From the NCBI RefSeq assembly GCF_002733835.1, contig NZ_NVWY01000042.1:1-39311 (forward strand): 39,311 nucleotides of DNA, read 5' to 3'. Each line of letters starts with the position of its first letter. Position 1 is the first letter of the stretch. The notes beneath the pieces are model-generated. The model had not been told where the DNA came from, searched no databases, and saw only the letters and a list, made by a program, of their open reading frames with translations. Made by a program: the position numbers and the translations under genes. Shown one piece after another: positions 1 to 11,611 of this stretch. This DNA comes from Alcanivorax sp. (GTDB lineage: Bacteria; Pseudomonadota; Gammaproteobacteria; Pseudomonadales; Alcanivoracaceae).

Positions 1-61
1 CCTGAACCTCCCTGATCACAATGTTTTCCTCGCAGAATCATTGTAACCAGTTCGGTTCAGG
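1..61. repeat. Nested inverted repeat downstream of purA
   Basis: CCTGAACC at 1-8 pairs with GGTTCAGG at 54-61. Inside it, ACAATG at 18-23 pairs with CATTGT at 39-44. A short T run (CTTTTT) follows on the plus strand. It could end a plus-strand transcript that begins outside the window and converges on purA, or be a dispersed palindrome. The stems are short and interrupted, so this is uncertain. Nothing else is recognised between 62 and 128. Confidence 0.35.
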
Positions 62-128
62 CTTTTTCATTTGTCCCTCAACTGTGGGACAGCAGTGCCC
101 GTGGGCCGCTTTTTCGTTTGCACCTGGC

Positions 129-2638
<2,510 letters not shown>

Positions 2639-2830
2639 TTACGACCGCATCAGTAATAACAGGCCCGCACCCAATACCATGAGCACCAGCCCCATAATTC
2701 GCAGCAGGCGACTATCCAGACGCGCCACCTGAAGTGCTGCCTGGCGCGCACGCACAGGCGCCAGAAACAGCGGAAGGCCTTCTATGATCAACACCAGACA
2801 AAGCGCCTTGATCAATAAACTGAAATCCAT
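2639..2830 (-). CDS. DUF2065 small inner-membrane protein (YjeT-like)
   Basis: A 63-residue protein with two hydrophobic stretches, roughly residues 4-24 (containing IEGLPLFLAP) and 43-61 (GLVLMVLGAGLLLL), separated by a short basic segment. This is the DUF2065 pattern of E. coli YjeT. The function is unknown. In many gammaproteobacteria it directly follows hflC, hence occasional suggestions of a link to the HflKC complex. Here it is about 19 kb away from hflC, cut off by the surface-protein cluster, but it remains joined to hisZ-purA. A terminator-like hairpin lies about 20 bases upstream of its ATG. Confidence 0.85.
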   Translation of the reverse strand: MDFSLLIKALCLVLIIEGLPLFLAPVRARQAALQVARLDSRLLRIMGLVLMVLGAGLLLLMRS

Positions 2831-2850
2831 TGTTCCTGCCAGACAGCCAC

Positions 2851-2879
2851 AAAAAAACCGGGAGCCTGCGCGCCCGGTT
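2851..2879 (-). terminator. Rho-independent terminator between the surface cluster and DUF2065
   Basis: On the minus strand AACCGGG and CCCGGTT form a 7-bp stem around a GC-rich loop, followed by an uninterrupted T run (A7 at 2851-2857 on the plus strand; the two stem Ts/As merge with it). It lies 305 bases past the last cluster gene and about 20 bases before the DUF2065 ATG. It probably ends the cluster transcript, and it would sit in the leader of DUF2065-hisZ-purA if that unit starts upstream. Confidence 0.75.
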
Positions 2880-3183
2880 GCGGCATTCTACCACGGTCTC
2901 CCCGTGGCAGATAGGTTACCGACGGATGGATCAGCGTAGCCAAATCCGCTACGGATTCACCCTCACATCGTAACGGACAACCCCTTGATTCCCCTTATCT
3001 CGGCCTTTCACTGACAGCGCCTGCCCCAAACCCAGCGGGATTACCGACGCACCGTGCTGTTGAGCACCGTTACACGCCACCCGAGCGACAAGGCCACCCT
3101 CTCGCCCTGGCTACCGTATAGGGCTCCGTCCAGCATGCGTCCCCAGAAGAGAAAACCTCAAAAACCTGGCGGAGGAAGGGCGG
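2880..3183. other. Gap between last cluster gene and DUF2065 terminator
   Basis: I see no gene in these 304 bases. There is a small hairpin (CCACGG at 2891-2896 with CCGTGG at 2902-2907) and another short inverted repeat (CGTAGC at 2935-2940 with GCTACG at 2948-2953), neither followed by a T run. On the minus strand a TAGAAT box (2885-2890) resembles a -10 element that might serve DUF2065-hisZ-purA. No good -35 box is visible at the right distance. Confidence 0.3.
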
Positions 3184-6100
3184 TCACTCATCAACTTTGA
3201 CGTCGTAACTGACCACACCTTCCGCCCCGGGCTGCAATTCACCGGTAAACGTCCACTCCAAAGCCCCTTGGTAACCACCTGCATTGGCTCCATCCGGCGT
3301 AGTAATTGCGCACCCTGTCAGGTCCGTAGGTAACGGTAATACCGGGCAGGACACAGCACCATTGAGCGAAGTGAAGGCTGGAGTGCTATCGCTGATGACG
3401 ACGTCAGTCAAGGCACTGCTGCCCTGATTACGGAAAATGAGGCGGTAACGCAGCACATCACCCGGTGACGCTTGGTTACTCGTGCCCTCGCTACTTGCTG
3501 TAGTCAGGTTTTGTACCCGTTTTTCCAGTTCCAGCTCGCCCGCAGCAATACGGGTGGTATCCACGACTTGGGCGGAAGCCTGGAACGCCGTACCCGTATA
3601 GGCCTGTGTCGCCAAAAGCGGACGCTGATGCAGCGCCCCCACCGGCGCATCTCCCGGCGCGAAGACCTTGACCAGCAGGCAAAGCTGTTCGCCCGCTGTC
3701 ACGGAGACAGCGGTTAGCGGCAGTGTCGCATCCGCGCCATCCAGTTCAGCATTACAGTTGTCATCACGGTACAGGGTGTCGCTCCAGGCTGGAACCACCG
3801 GGCTGGTGGCTGCCGCGCCCAATGCGAAATCCACCTCACCGGCACTACGCGCAGTGAAACGATGGCTATAGAAACGACTCCCTCCTGCGGCAATCACGCC
3901 CTGTTGATCCGGCTCCAGAATCGGCAGGCCTGCATCACCGAACAGGATGCCTTCCCAGTCGGTTCCGCTGGGCGGAATACTCAAGGTCATCACATCATCG
4001 TTGGCAGCGCCGAGGTTAATGCCTACACCCGCAGAGCCACTGTTTTCAGAGACTGATAATAAACCGCTTGGTGTGCCCACATGTAAGCATGCAGGCTTGC
4101 CCACATCGGCCAGTGCCGCCACCAGTAGCCAGGCACCATCACCCTCAGTCATGGTTGACGCCAACACCGGGTCAGACTCGCTGCATTCATCATTGTTATC
4201 CACATCGTGGTATAGCGTCACCGGCACATCCGCCAGACCCGGTTCATCACTGCCCTTGATACCATCATGCGCGATGGCACCTATTCCATTATCTTCAAAT
4301 ACCCAACCGGACAGCAGGCCAGCGGTTGCCGCAGCCGCCACATTGACTTTGTAGTCTTCGACTTCACCACCGATGACCAGCATGCCCGCAGCTGGCACAT
4401 CCGACGTGTTGGAAAAACGGAAACGGGCATAGGTGTCGCCCACAAAAGCCCCCAGGGGAACAAAGATACCAAGCCGGATTTCTCCCACCGCGGGGTTGCT
4501 GTCTTGAGGGCCATTATCCTGCACATTCAGCGCAACCTGTTCCCCGCTATCGTCCAGCACATTGTTGCGGTTCCAGTCGATCCAGCCCTGTAAGTAGCCT
4601 TGCCCCGGGGTGTTTTCCGTCACAATGATATCCAGTGTTGCAAGACTCCCCGGCACCAGTGCAGAGAAACTGACTCCATCCTCTTCCGCCCCATCGGCAT
4701 CCGCTTCCACAGAGTTCTGATCCATTTCTTCTGGACCTGGAGGAATCAACCCCAGATAGGGCCTGGGGGCCTCCAGAGTGGCCAGAGAAATGGTTGTGAT
4801 GTCTGTATCGGCCGTCGGCTTACCGCCCCCTTGGGCAACTTGAGACGCAAAATGACCGCCACTTTCCGGGTAGCCAGCAACAATATCGCCGTGGTCTTTC
4901 TGGACAAAGACGCCAAACGCCATGGCCTGGCCGCCATTGGTATCAATAACGTGCTGGGTTGTCGTGACCCCTTGAGTCATGGCCAGAAAGCTGCCAACAC
5001 CATCCCCAGGCACAGAGCTGATGACCATGCGAGAAGCACCGTTTTCGAATCGCACCTGCAAATCATCGGTGCCAGGCGCCACTGCAAACAATTCCCACGG
5101 GTCACCATTCGTCTGCGCATACATCGATTCGTTATCGTCGGTATCTTCCGCATCAGCAATAATGATTTCCGCCGGAATGGGATTGCCGTCCAGATAGACC
5201 TGCCAGTCAATGCGGAACTCCGGGTTGTTACCGTCCGCATTGCCCAACCCAATAGGATTCACCCCGCTGTAGAGGTCATCGAGCAAGTCTCCGCCCCAAT
5301 TACCCGTGTTGTACGGTTCGATAGGAGCGGTAATATCGGAAATCGTTGCGCGGATTTCAACGGGGCCAAATACCCAACTTTTCATGACGATCTCAGAGGG
5401 ATCGAACGTGGCCTTGCCCAAACAGTTCCAGTCCAGCCAGTAAACCGCATCGCGGTAGGGGCCATTTCCACCACTGGCGATCCCGCCACCGGTGCTCTCC
5501 GAGCCCGTTTCACACATCACCACAGAACGTGCTGTCAGCCGATAATCTTCCACCTCTCCATCCACGGCCCCTTCGGTGGCATCCAGCCCCGGTTGGGACG
5601 ACCAGCGGAAGCGTGCATAGGTATCTCCTGAGGCGACCGCGCCGGAATAATCGGCCACCACCGAGATAATCCCATCGTTATCATCATCCTGAAGATCAGT
5701 GGCAATTCGTTCTTGCGGGTCATCGAAAGTGCCATTGCCATTCCAGTCAACCCAGGCTTGCAAATAACCGCCGTCACCCTGCACCTCGACTTCAATAGGC
5801 AGAGAGCTGGGCAGAGCGGGCGGCAATGTCACCCCATCATCGAAATTATCGGCGGCGGCATTCACGTCGTTATAACCGGCGGTCTCTGCGTCTACATTGG
5901 TTCCCAACACCAAACTGCTACCGAGAATATGGGAAGGCTCACCAAAACTGCTCGGGGCATCACCATAGTCAGACTGCACCTGGGGCGGAGCATCGGTGAT
6001 ACAGACTTTTTGTTCGTTGTAAGAACCGCCGGTTGCCGCAGTAAAACCGAAATAAACATTCGGATCGCCGCCAAAAGCATCATTAACAAAATCCACAGCG

Positions 6101-8163
6101 GTGGTGGTAACAGGATTGCCATCAAAGGAATAAGCCAAGGTATTGGTCGATGCGGTCCAGGTTAGCTGGACACTATGCCAATTCCCGTCTTCAATATTTC
6201 CCAAATCGTAAGTCGGGCTATATTGATGCCCATCCGCACTATTTTCACCATAGCCCGCCGGGTTGTAGATCATGGTGTGATCATTGCCGATATCGTTGAA
6301 ATTGCTACCGTTATTCCAGGTGTCAAACTCGACGGCCACCGCCGGAGACAATCCACCGACACCCAACGCCCCCCCAAACTCACCCACTGCGGCATTGCCC
6401 GCCGGGTCATCCTGGAAGGCAAAAACGATACCATCCGCGCCATCGCCATTACGGGTTCCCAGGTATACGTTGAACTCCAGAGTGAAATCGGACAGCAAGC
6501 TGATCTGGCTTTCTGACCAGGCATAACCTCGGCGACTGCCAGCTTCTGGGGTCAAGGTGATTTCCCCGTTACTGCCATTACGGGAGGCATGCCCACCCAG
6601 CTGCATACTCATGGACTGGGGGTGACACATGTTCGGCAATCTTTCGTCGCCAAAATTCATGTCCGCCCATTCGCCCCCCCCTTCCGGGACGGTGAATTCC
6701 ATACGATCATCGCTGGCAGACCCTAGCGTGACCTGCCCCGACGGCGCACTACCCAAGGATTCGCTGGTGGATTCATAGCCCCAGGAGGGCGCGTCGGTTT
6801 CCAGACAGACGGAATCGCCGACATATTCGCCCGACAATTGTATCTGCCAGGCACCATTCGCATCGGTCTGCGTCTGCGCCAGCACGGTGCCTGCGTCACA
6901 TTGCCCACCACCATCCTTGCCAAGGATACGCACGCCGACGGCATCAAAGCCTGCTTCGCTGCCCTCTTTCAAACCATTGCCGGCGGTCGCTCCAACACCA
7001 GAGCCATCGTCTTCAAAAATATGGCCAGAGAACACCGGGGCATCCAGCACCGTAAAGCGTGACAAGGCATTTCCCGCCGCTCCGCACGCGGAGCTGGAAA
7101 CCAGGTTATAGTCCCCGGGGCTTTCGGCGAGATCGATTTCAAACCATTTATCCGCGTCAATCTGACCATTTTCCGCACGGACCGTAATAGGAATTTCAAC
7201 GAGATACTCTTCGTATTCTCCCGCCGGAACCGGGATAGAGAAACTGGAATTGGTGCCACCATCGATCCAGTAATCCGTCCCTAGCACCGCAGTCGACGCC
7301 GGGTTCACTTCAAAATTCAACGTCAGCCCACCCGCTGGTACGGTGCCGATAACCACCACGTTCATGTTGGTCGCGGTGCCTGCACCTTCCGTGCTCTGGT
7401 ATTGCTGCGATTGAAACTCGATAACCGGTTTCAACACCAGTTGAATATCATCAAGAAAGTTACCATTGGTGGATGAACCACCTGCACTTTCAAACCCCAC
7501 TACGGTATCGCCCGTGGGAGCGCTATAGGTGAAGGTACCGCTATAATCGGCCCAGCGAGTACGCCCACCTGTTGTCATCTGTTGCGATTGCACCGGGTTA
7601 CAGGTTCCTGAATAGCAATTCTGAACATTGCCACTACCGGTACGGCTGGTCCGCGCGCGAATAACGTCTTGACTGCCAACACTGAACACCATGGAATCCG
7701 GGCTTGAGTTGCGGCCGTTGTGACTGAAACGCCACGCCACCTGCTCCCCCTGGATCAAACAGATATCCTGAGTCAGTTTGGATAACGCCTCGGCATTCAG
7801 TTCAGCAAACTGCTGCCCGTTTCTTGCCGCGATATTTCCCTGACCAGAACTCAGTTCACGCGGTCCGCGCCACATCTCAATAAGACGCGCATTGCCGGAA
7901 TAAGCAGGCCCACTGTATCCCGGAGGGCAACTCACGTTCTGGTTATCGAGAGGGTGATCGGTAATCCAGCCTGGAATCAGGTCGTGGCCGATAGAGGCAC
8001 GACAAGGAGAGCCGGTTGAAATTTGTGGTGCCTCAAAGCTCAGGTTGACAAACCCGCGCTGCACCGCCGCCACCGCCGACGCACTGGTCAGCGTACACAC
8101 CACGGGTAGTGCAAGCGCAATAATTCGGTGAATCCATCGGGAGAGTCTGAATGGCATCATCAT
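3184..8163 (-). CDS. Large secreted mosaic adhesin: lectin, GEVED, SdrD-B-like and DUF11 domains
   Basis: The 1659-residue product has a Sec signal peptide (about 1-33, ending SASAVAA). Modules in order: an N-terminal NLSFE...IPGW region (36-246) like carbohydrate-binding or anchor modules; a Calx-beta-like module (about 247-372); an SdrD-B-like module (377-505); an L-type-lectin-like domain (about 513-722, with DGIVFAFQDDP and AVAVEFDTWNNG); a DYGDAP...GEVEDY domain (732-878); a region recalling CshA-type adhesin modules (884-1087, GPYRDAVYWLDWNC); a second GEVED domain (to about 1275); a second SdrD-B-like module (1283-1410); a linker with a DDNCNAELDGAD loop; and a terminal DUF11 (1541-1659) with no anchor after it. 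GGAG lies 6 bases before the first of three ATGs, 3 bases after the preceding stop. Likely a surface ligand-binding or tip protein; ligand unknown. Secretion is well supported, and the CshA resemblance is tentative. Confidence 0.85.
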   Translation of the reverse strand: MMMPFRLSRWIHRIIALALPVVCTLTSASAVAAVQRGFVNLSFEAPQISTGSPCRASIGHDLIPGWITDHPLDNQNVSCPPGYSGPAYSGNARLIEMWRGPRELSSGQGNIAARNGQQFAELNAEALSKLTQDICLIQGEQVAWRFSHNGRNSSPDSMVFSVGSQDVIRARTSRTGSGNVQNCYSGTCNPVQSQQMTTGGRTRWADYSGTFTYSAPTGDTVVGFESAGGSSTNGNFLDDIQLVLKPVIEFQSQQYQSTEGAGTATNMNVVVIGTVPAGGLTLNFEVNPASTAVLGTDYWIDGGTNSSFSIPVPAGEYEEYLVEIPITVRAENGQIDADKWFEIDLAESPGDYNLVSSSACGAAGNALSRFTVLDAPVFSGHIFEDDGSGVGATAGNGLKEGSEAGFDAVGVRILGKDGGGQCDAGTVLAQTQTDANGAWQIQLSGEYVGDSVCLETDAPSWGYESTSESLGSAPSGQVTLGSASDDRMEFTVPEGGGEWADMNFGDERLPNMCHPQSMSMQLGGHASRNGSNGEITLTPEAGSRRGYAWSESQISLLSDFTLEFNVYLGTRNGDGADGIVFAFQDDPAGNAAVGEFGGALGVGGLSPAVAVEFDTWNNGSNFNDIGNDHTMIYNPAGYGENSADGHQYSPTYDLGNIEDGNWHSVQLTWTASTNTLAYSFDGNPVTTTAVDFVNDAFGGDPNVYFGFTAATGGSYNEQKVCITDAPPQVQSDYGDAPSSFGEPSHILGSSLVLGTNVDAETAGYNDVNAAADNFDDGVTLPPALPSSLPIEVEVQGDGGYLQAWVDWNGNGTFDDPQERIATDLQDDDNDGIISVVADYSGAVASGDTYARFRWSSQPGLDATEGAVDGEVEDYRLTARSVVMCETGSESTGGGIASGGNGPYRDAVYWLDWNCLGKATFDPSEIVMKSWVFGPVEIRATISDITAPIEPYNTGNWGGDLLDDLYSGVNPIGLGNADGNNPEFRIDWQVYLDGNPIPAEIIIADAEDTDDNESMYAQTNGDPWELFAVAPGTDDLQVRFENGASRMVISSVPGDGVGSFLAMTQGVTTTQHVIDTNGGQAMAFGVFVQKDHGDIVAGYPESGGHFASQVAQGGGKPTADTDITTISLATLEAPRPYLGLIPPGPEEMDQNSVEADADGAEEDGVSFSALVPGSLATLDIIVTENTPGQGYLQGWIDWNRNNVLDDSGEQVALNVQDNGPQDSNPAVGEIRLGIFVPLGAFVGDTYARFRFSNTSDVPAAGMLVIGGEVEDYKVNVAAAATAGLLSGWVFEDNGIGAIAHDGIKGSDEPGLADVPVTLYHDVDNNDECSESDPVLASTMTEGDGAWLLVAALADVGKPACLHVGTPSGLLSVSENSGSAGVGINLGAANDDVMTLSIPPSGTDWEGILFGDAGLPILEPDQQGVIAAGGSRFYSHRFTARSAGEVDFALGAAATSPVVPAWSDTLYRDDNCNAELDGADATLPLTAVSVTAGEQLCLLVKVFAPGDAPVGALHQRPLLATQAYTGTAFQASAQVVDTTRIAAGELELEKRVQNLTTASSEGTSNQASPGDVLRYRLIFRNQGSSALTDVVISDSTPAFTSLNGAVSCPVLPLPTDLTGCAITTPDGANAGGYQGALEWTFTGELQPGAEGVVSYDVKVDE

Positions 8164-8166
8164 GGC

Positions 8167-11022
8167 TTACTCCACCCGCAGACCAAAAATCAGCACCGCA
8201 TTCTCACCCGCCCCGAGCAAGCCAGCATCCCCGGTAACATCTCCCGTGGCCCCATCCGCAGGGGTGTTCACCGACGCGCAGCCCAGCGGAGACACGCAGG
8301 ATTCCGAATCACTGTAATAGGTAGTATAGGGCTGGGTGCGGTCATGAATGAGCACGTTATGCATAGGCTGCGCCCCCGTGTTGGTGGCGGTCAGGCGGTA
8401 CATGACACACTGGCCCGGCTCCACCACAAAACGGGTAAAGACAAAGCAGCCAGCCCCCGTACAACTATCCGGGCCATCCGCAATGCCATCACAATCTGCG
8501 TCCAGCGCCTGCTCCTTGGTCACCGCCACATTGGTATTACTCGTGGTGGTCGTGTCCGTGGCACTGGCAGTGACAGGCAAAGACGCCCCTTCTGCTGTGG
8601 CGGTCAGCGTTTTCACATTGGTGATGCCATACGCGGCTGTTGCAGGCGCAAACACTTTGGCAAATACCGTGCGGGTTTCATTGACGGCCAGATCAGCCAA
8701 AGGCACACCGGTCTGAATCAGGGTATCTGCCGGGTCCCAGACCCCATCATTGTTGCTGTCTTCATACAGCACCACGGACCAGCCGTCATCCAGGGAGGCA
8801 TCCGGTTCCCCGCTCAGCAACACATTGGTCAGTGGGACATTGCCGGTATTGGCCAACTGGTGGGTATAGGTCACGGTGTTGCCGGGGGCAACCTGGCCGG
8901 TCTGATCCGGGGTCAACGACAAGGCTGGCCCTTGAGCCACCATCACCGCATCGTGCTTGATATCACTGGCGCCACTGGTAGGCGACAACGCCCGGAAGTA
9001 CAGGCTTTCGGCCACGCCGCCCACCGCTCCTGCCGGAACACTCACCTGGGCACACACCAGCCGGTGCCCCCCTGCCGGGATCAACCCGGTCTGTACCATG
9101 GCTGCCCCCAGGCTGGAACAATCTGCGCCACCACCATCCTGGAAAAACTCCACCTGCCACCCGGCCGGCAGCTGATTGGCCACAAAGGGTAAACTATCAC
9201 TGACCGCCAGTGCGTAGTTGTCCTGGCTGACGCCAGTGTTGTTGATCACCAGCGTCAGCACGCCACTGTTGCCCGGTGCAATGGAGAGGGTTTGTACAGG
9301 CGCCCCTTCCGGGCCGGCGCCTTCACCCGGCGCGCTGCCATTGACAGGGGTGTCGTTGGTCACATCCACACTATTACTGGTGATACCCAGCAGCACATCG
9401 GTGGCCGCATTGCTGACCTGTGCATCCAGTGTCGAGCGGGCAATCTTGGTCACCTCGAAGGGGCCGCCGGTAGCATCCGGGGGGAGTGTGGTTTGCAAGA
9501 CCACCCGCAGACCACAGCGCTGCTGAGTGCTGTCATGCACAAAGCTGGCCGGGCAACTGCCCGCCACCGGCACCGGGATCGGGCCGGTGTCCACCACGCC
9601 ATTGCCGGTAGTGTCCACCAACGGGGTGGCACCGTCGCCTTTGAGCAACAGAAAGCCAGTGCCCGCAGGGAAGGGATTGCCAAGTGGGCTACCCAAACGG
9701 TCGTTGGTGGCGTCGATCAGGATATCAAAGCTGTCTTCACCGTCGCCCAGATTCCAGATCACGTTGACGAACTGCACGACACCACCTTGGCCAATGGCGG
9801 GCATTTCTACCCGGTTGCCAGCATTATTACTATCGTCTTCGCCGGCCTGGCTATCGCCAGTATCATTATTTGCCACCACCGCAGGCGCGAGGGCGTGGGC
9901 AATGATGCGGTAATTCACCGTATTGCTGTCAAAGGGGCCGAAGCTGGCATCGCCAGCCTGGTTGTCGTAAGCCACACTGGCCAGGTTACGCACCCGGTCA
10001 CCCGCTGCCAGGCCCGGCTCGATATTGACCTCAAACGTCAAGGTGCCCTGGGCACCCGGTAACAGCTGATCCAGTTCAGCCCGTACCCGGTCATGGCAAT
10101 CGGTGTTGCTGGCAGCAAGGTCATAGGCACAGAAGTCGATCAGATCCGGGGCGCTGCCCTGGCCACCATCGTCGTCATCGGTGAGTACGGTATTCCCCGT
10201 CACGCTCCAGCGAGCAGAGCCAGGCACATAGCTCATCCCCGCACTCACTCCATCCACCGACACGGTGGGCAGGATATCTTCAATCACCACGGAGGTGGCA
10301 ATCTGGTTAGATGGGTTGCGGTAAGTCAGTGTCACCGTGAGCGGGCCGGACGGTGAGTGGCCTTCGCTGAGGCTCAGGGATTTCACCAGCTCCAATACCG
10401 GGCCATCAATCAGATTAATGGTGTCGGTGTTACTGGCACTCAGCAGCGCATTGCTGTTGCTGGTGGCCTGCACATCCAGAGTGAGCATCTGCCCCACCAA
10501 CGCGGTCGCGCTGACCTGTGCTTCCACCACCAGCGCAAAGGTTTCCCCGGCGAGCAGATCCGGAGTGTGAGAATCCCAGCAACCATCCGGGTCGCCATCA
10601 GTAAACAGGCTGGCGGCTCCTGCATCGGGCTGACCATCTCCATTGGCATCCGGGTATACCGTCCAGCTATCGATATTGGCATGCTCGTTATCGATACAGA
10701 GCGCGTAATCATCACGGCCATTACCGGTGTTGGTCAGGGTGTGCGGGAAGTACGCCACGCCACCCGGCTGCCCGGGCCGAGTCTGATTGCTGACCAGCTC
10801 GATGCCCGGCACGGCCTGTATCAGGGTTTCTACCAGATTGGAGGTGACACGCTGCATCTCTGCTAACTGCGCACAGTTATCATCCAGGCAGGCGCGATAA
10901 CTGGCCGACGCCTGGTTTTTGATCACCGTGCCTGCCGCTGGTGCAGCAGCCTGTAAAGCACTGGCAGGCAGTAACAGTATTATGATCGCCAAAATCAGCA
11001 GCGATGCGCGCACATCCCCCAT
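8167..11022 (-). CDS. Secreted multi-DUF11 protein, 951 residues
   Basis: Function unrecognised. A signal peptide (about 1-26, hydrophobic ILAIIILLLPASALQA) precedes a mature N-terminus with GTVIKNQASASY, matching the start of the other large cluster proteins. The rest is a chain of beta-sandwich modules of DUF11 type, for example VLELVKSLSLSEG and VTYTHQLANTGNVPLTNV. Between them are acidic calcium-loop-like segments: DANGDGQPDAG, DTTGNGVVDTG, EDSNNDGVWDPAD and DADCDGIADG. The last module (about 831-951) holds six cysteines, suggesting disulfides, and ends at FGLRVE with no anchor. GAGG lies 7 bases before the ATG, and only 4 bases separate it from the lipoprotein gene, so the two are one transcript. 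Closest relative in the window is the 978-residue protein (18011-20947). Probably a structural surface subunit; this is inference. Confidence 0.85.
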   Translation of the reverse strand: MGDVRASLLILAIIILLLPASALQAAAPAAGTVIKNQASASYRACLDDNCAQLAEMQRVTSNLVETLIQAVPGIELVSNQTRPGQPGGVAYFPHTLTNTGNGRDDYALCIDNEHANIDSWTVYPDANGDGQPDAGAASLFTDGDPDGCWDSHTPDLLAGETFALVVEAQVSATALVGQMLTLDVQATSNSNALLSASNTDTINLIDGPVLELVKSLSLSEGHSPSGPLTVTLTYRNPSNQIATSVVIEDILPTVSVDGVSAGMSYVPGSARWSVTGNTVLTDDDDGGQGSAPDLIDFCAYDLAASNTDCHDRVRAELDQLLPGAQGTLTFEVNIEPGLAAGDRVRNLASVAYDNQAGDASFGPFDSNTVNYRIIAHALAPAVVANNDTGDSQAGEDDSNNAGNRVEMPAIGQGGVVQFVNVIWNLGDGEDSFDILIDATNDRLGSPLGNPFPAGTGFLLLKGDGATPLVDTTGNGVVDTGPIPVPVAGSCPASFVHDSTQQRCGLRVVLQTTLPPDATGGPFEVTKIARSTLDAQVSNAATDVLLGITSNSVDVTNDTPVNGSAPGEGAGPEGAPVQTLSIAPGNSGVLTLVINNTGVSQDNYALAVSDSLPFVANQLPAGWQVEFFQDGGGADCSSLGAAMVQTGLIPAGGHRLVCAQVSVPAGAVGGVAESLYFRALSPTSGASDIKHDAVMVAQGPALSLTPDQTGQVAPGNTVTYTHQLANTGNVPLTNVLLSGEPDASLDDGWSVVLYEDSNNDGVWDPADTLIQTGVPLADLAVNETRTVFAKVFAPATAAYGITNVKTLTATAEGASLPVTASATDTTTTSNTNVAVTKEQALDADCDGIADGPDSCTGAGCFVFTRFVVEPGQCVMYRLTATNTGAQPMHNVLIHDRTQPYTTYYSDSESCVSPLGCASVNTPADGATGDVTGDAGLLGAGENAVLIFGLRVE

Positions 11023-11026
11023 GCCG

Positions 11027-11611
11027 TTACCTCACCGGCTCGGGCGGCACAAAACTATCACCACCACTGTTGTCGAAATCCACCCGCATCACCAGCGGGC
11101 GCCCCTGCGCGTCCAGCGGCATCAACTCAACGCGACGGTTGACGATTCGATCCTGCTCACTTTTGCCCGGCAAGATCGGGAGTTCCTTGCCCAGCGCCGC
11201 CATCTTGATTCTGGCCGCATCCAACCCGTTGACTTGTAAATACTCGCTGACCTGCTGCATGCGACGCTCTGCCAACCGACGGTTGTAAGCGCTGCTTCCC
11301 AGCTGATCCGTAAACGCCTGAACACTAACCTGCAACACCGGGTACTGTTTAAGAATCGCCAGATTACGATCCAACCGGGAGCGCTCTTCATCGGTCAGGC
11401 CACCGTCATCGAAGCCGAAATACACCGCAGGTTCCCATAGCTCGCCTTCTGCCGCAGACGCCATCGCCGACACCATAACAAGCCCTGTATCTGTTACTCG
11501 GGCCTGTACCGGACACGCCTCATCGTATTCTGCGTACAGGGCCTCGGTACTGACACAACCGGACAATACGATTGCCAGCATCAGCCACACGGCCGTCATA
11601 TAGCGACTCAT
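11027..11611 (-). CDS. OmpA-like peptidoglycan-binding lipoprotein
   Basis: A 194-residue protein with a lipoprotein signal peptide: a hydrophobic core, then lipobox LSGC at 16-19, with the lipidated cysteine at 19. The +2 residue is Val, not Asp, so outer-membrane sorting is expected. Residues about 60-168 form an OmpA C-terminal-type domain: YFGFDDGGLTDEE, then AFTDQLGSSAYNRRLAERR (Asp102 in the diaminopimelate-binding position), then NRRVEL (Arg159/160). Such domains grip peptidoglycan non-covalently. A tail of about 25 residues ends in PPEPVR. Its ATG overlaps the stop of the beta-barrel gene (ATGA), implying coupled translation, and the next gene starts 4 bases after its stop. The context suggests it tethers the barrel or its complex to the cell wall. 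Confidence 0.9.
   Translation of the reverse strand: MSRYMTAVWLMLAIVLSGCVSTEALYAEYDEACPVQARVTDTGLVMVSAMASAAEGELWEPAVYFGFDDGGLTDEERSRLDRNLAILKQYPVLQVSVQAFTDQLGSSAYNRRLAERRMQQVSEYLQVNGLDAARIKMAALGKELPILPGKSEQDRIVNRRVELMPLDAQGRPLVMRVDFDNSGGDSFVPPEPVR

Noticed and set aside
1..128. tRNA gene after purA
   Set aside because: A GTTCGGTTCAGG segment looks T-arm-like at first sight, but no cloverleaf or acceptor pairing can be drawn; it belongs to a nested inverted repeat.
3111..3293. Small open frame overlapping the end of the 1659-residue gene
   Set aside because: It overlaps the terminal DUF11 codons in another frame and has no sign of translation.
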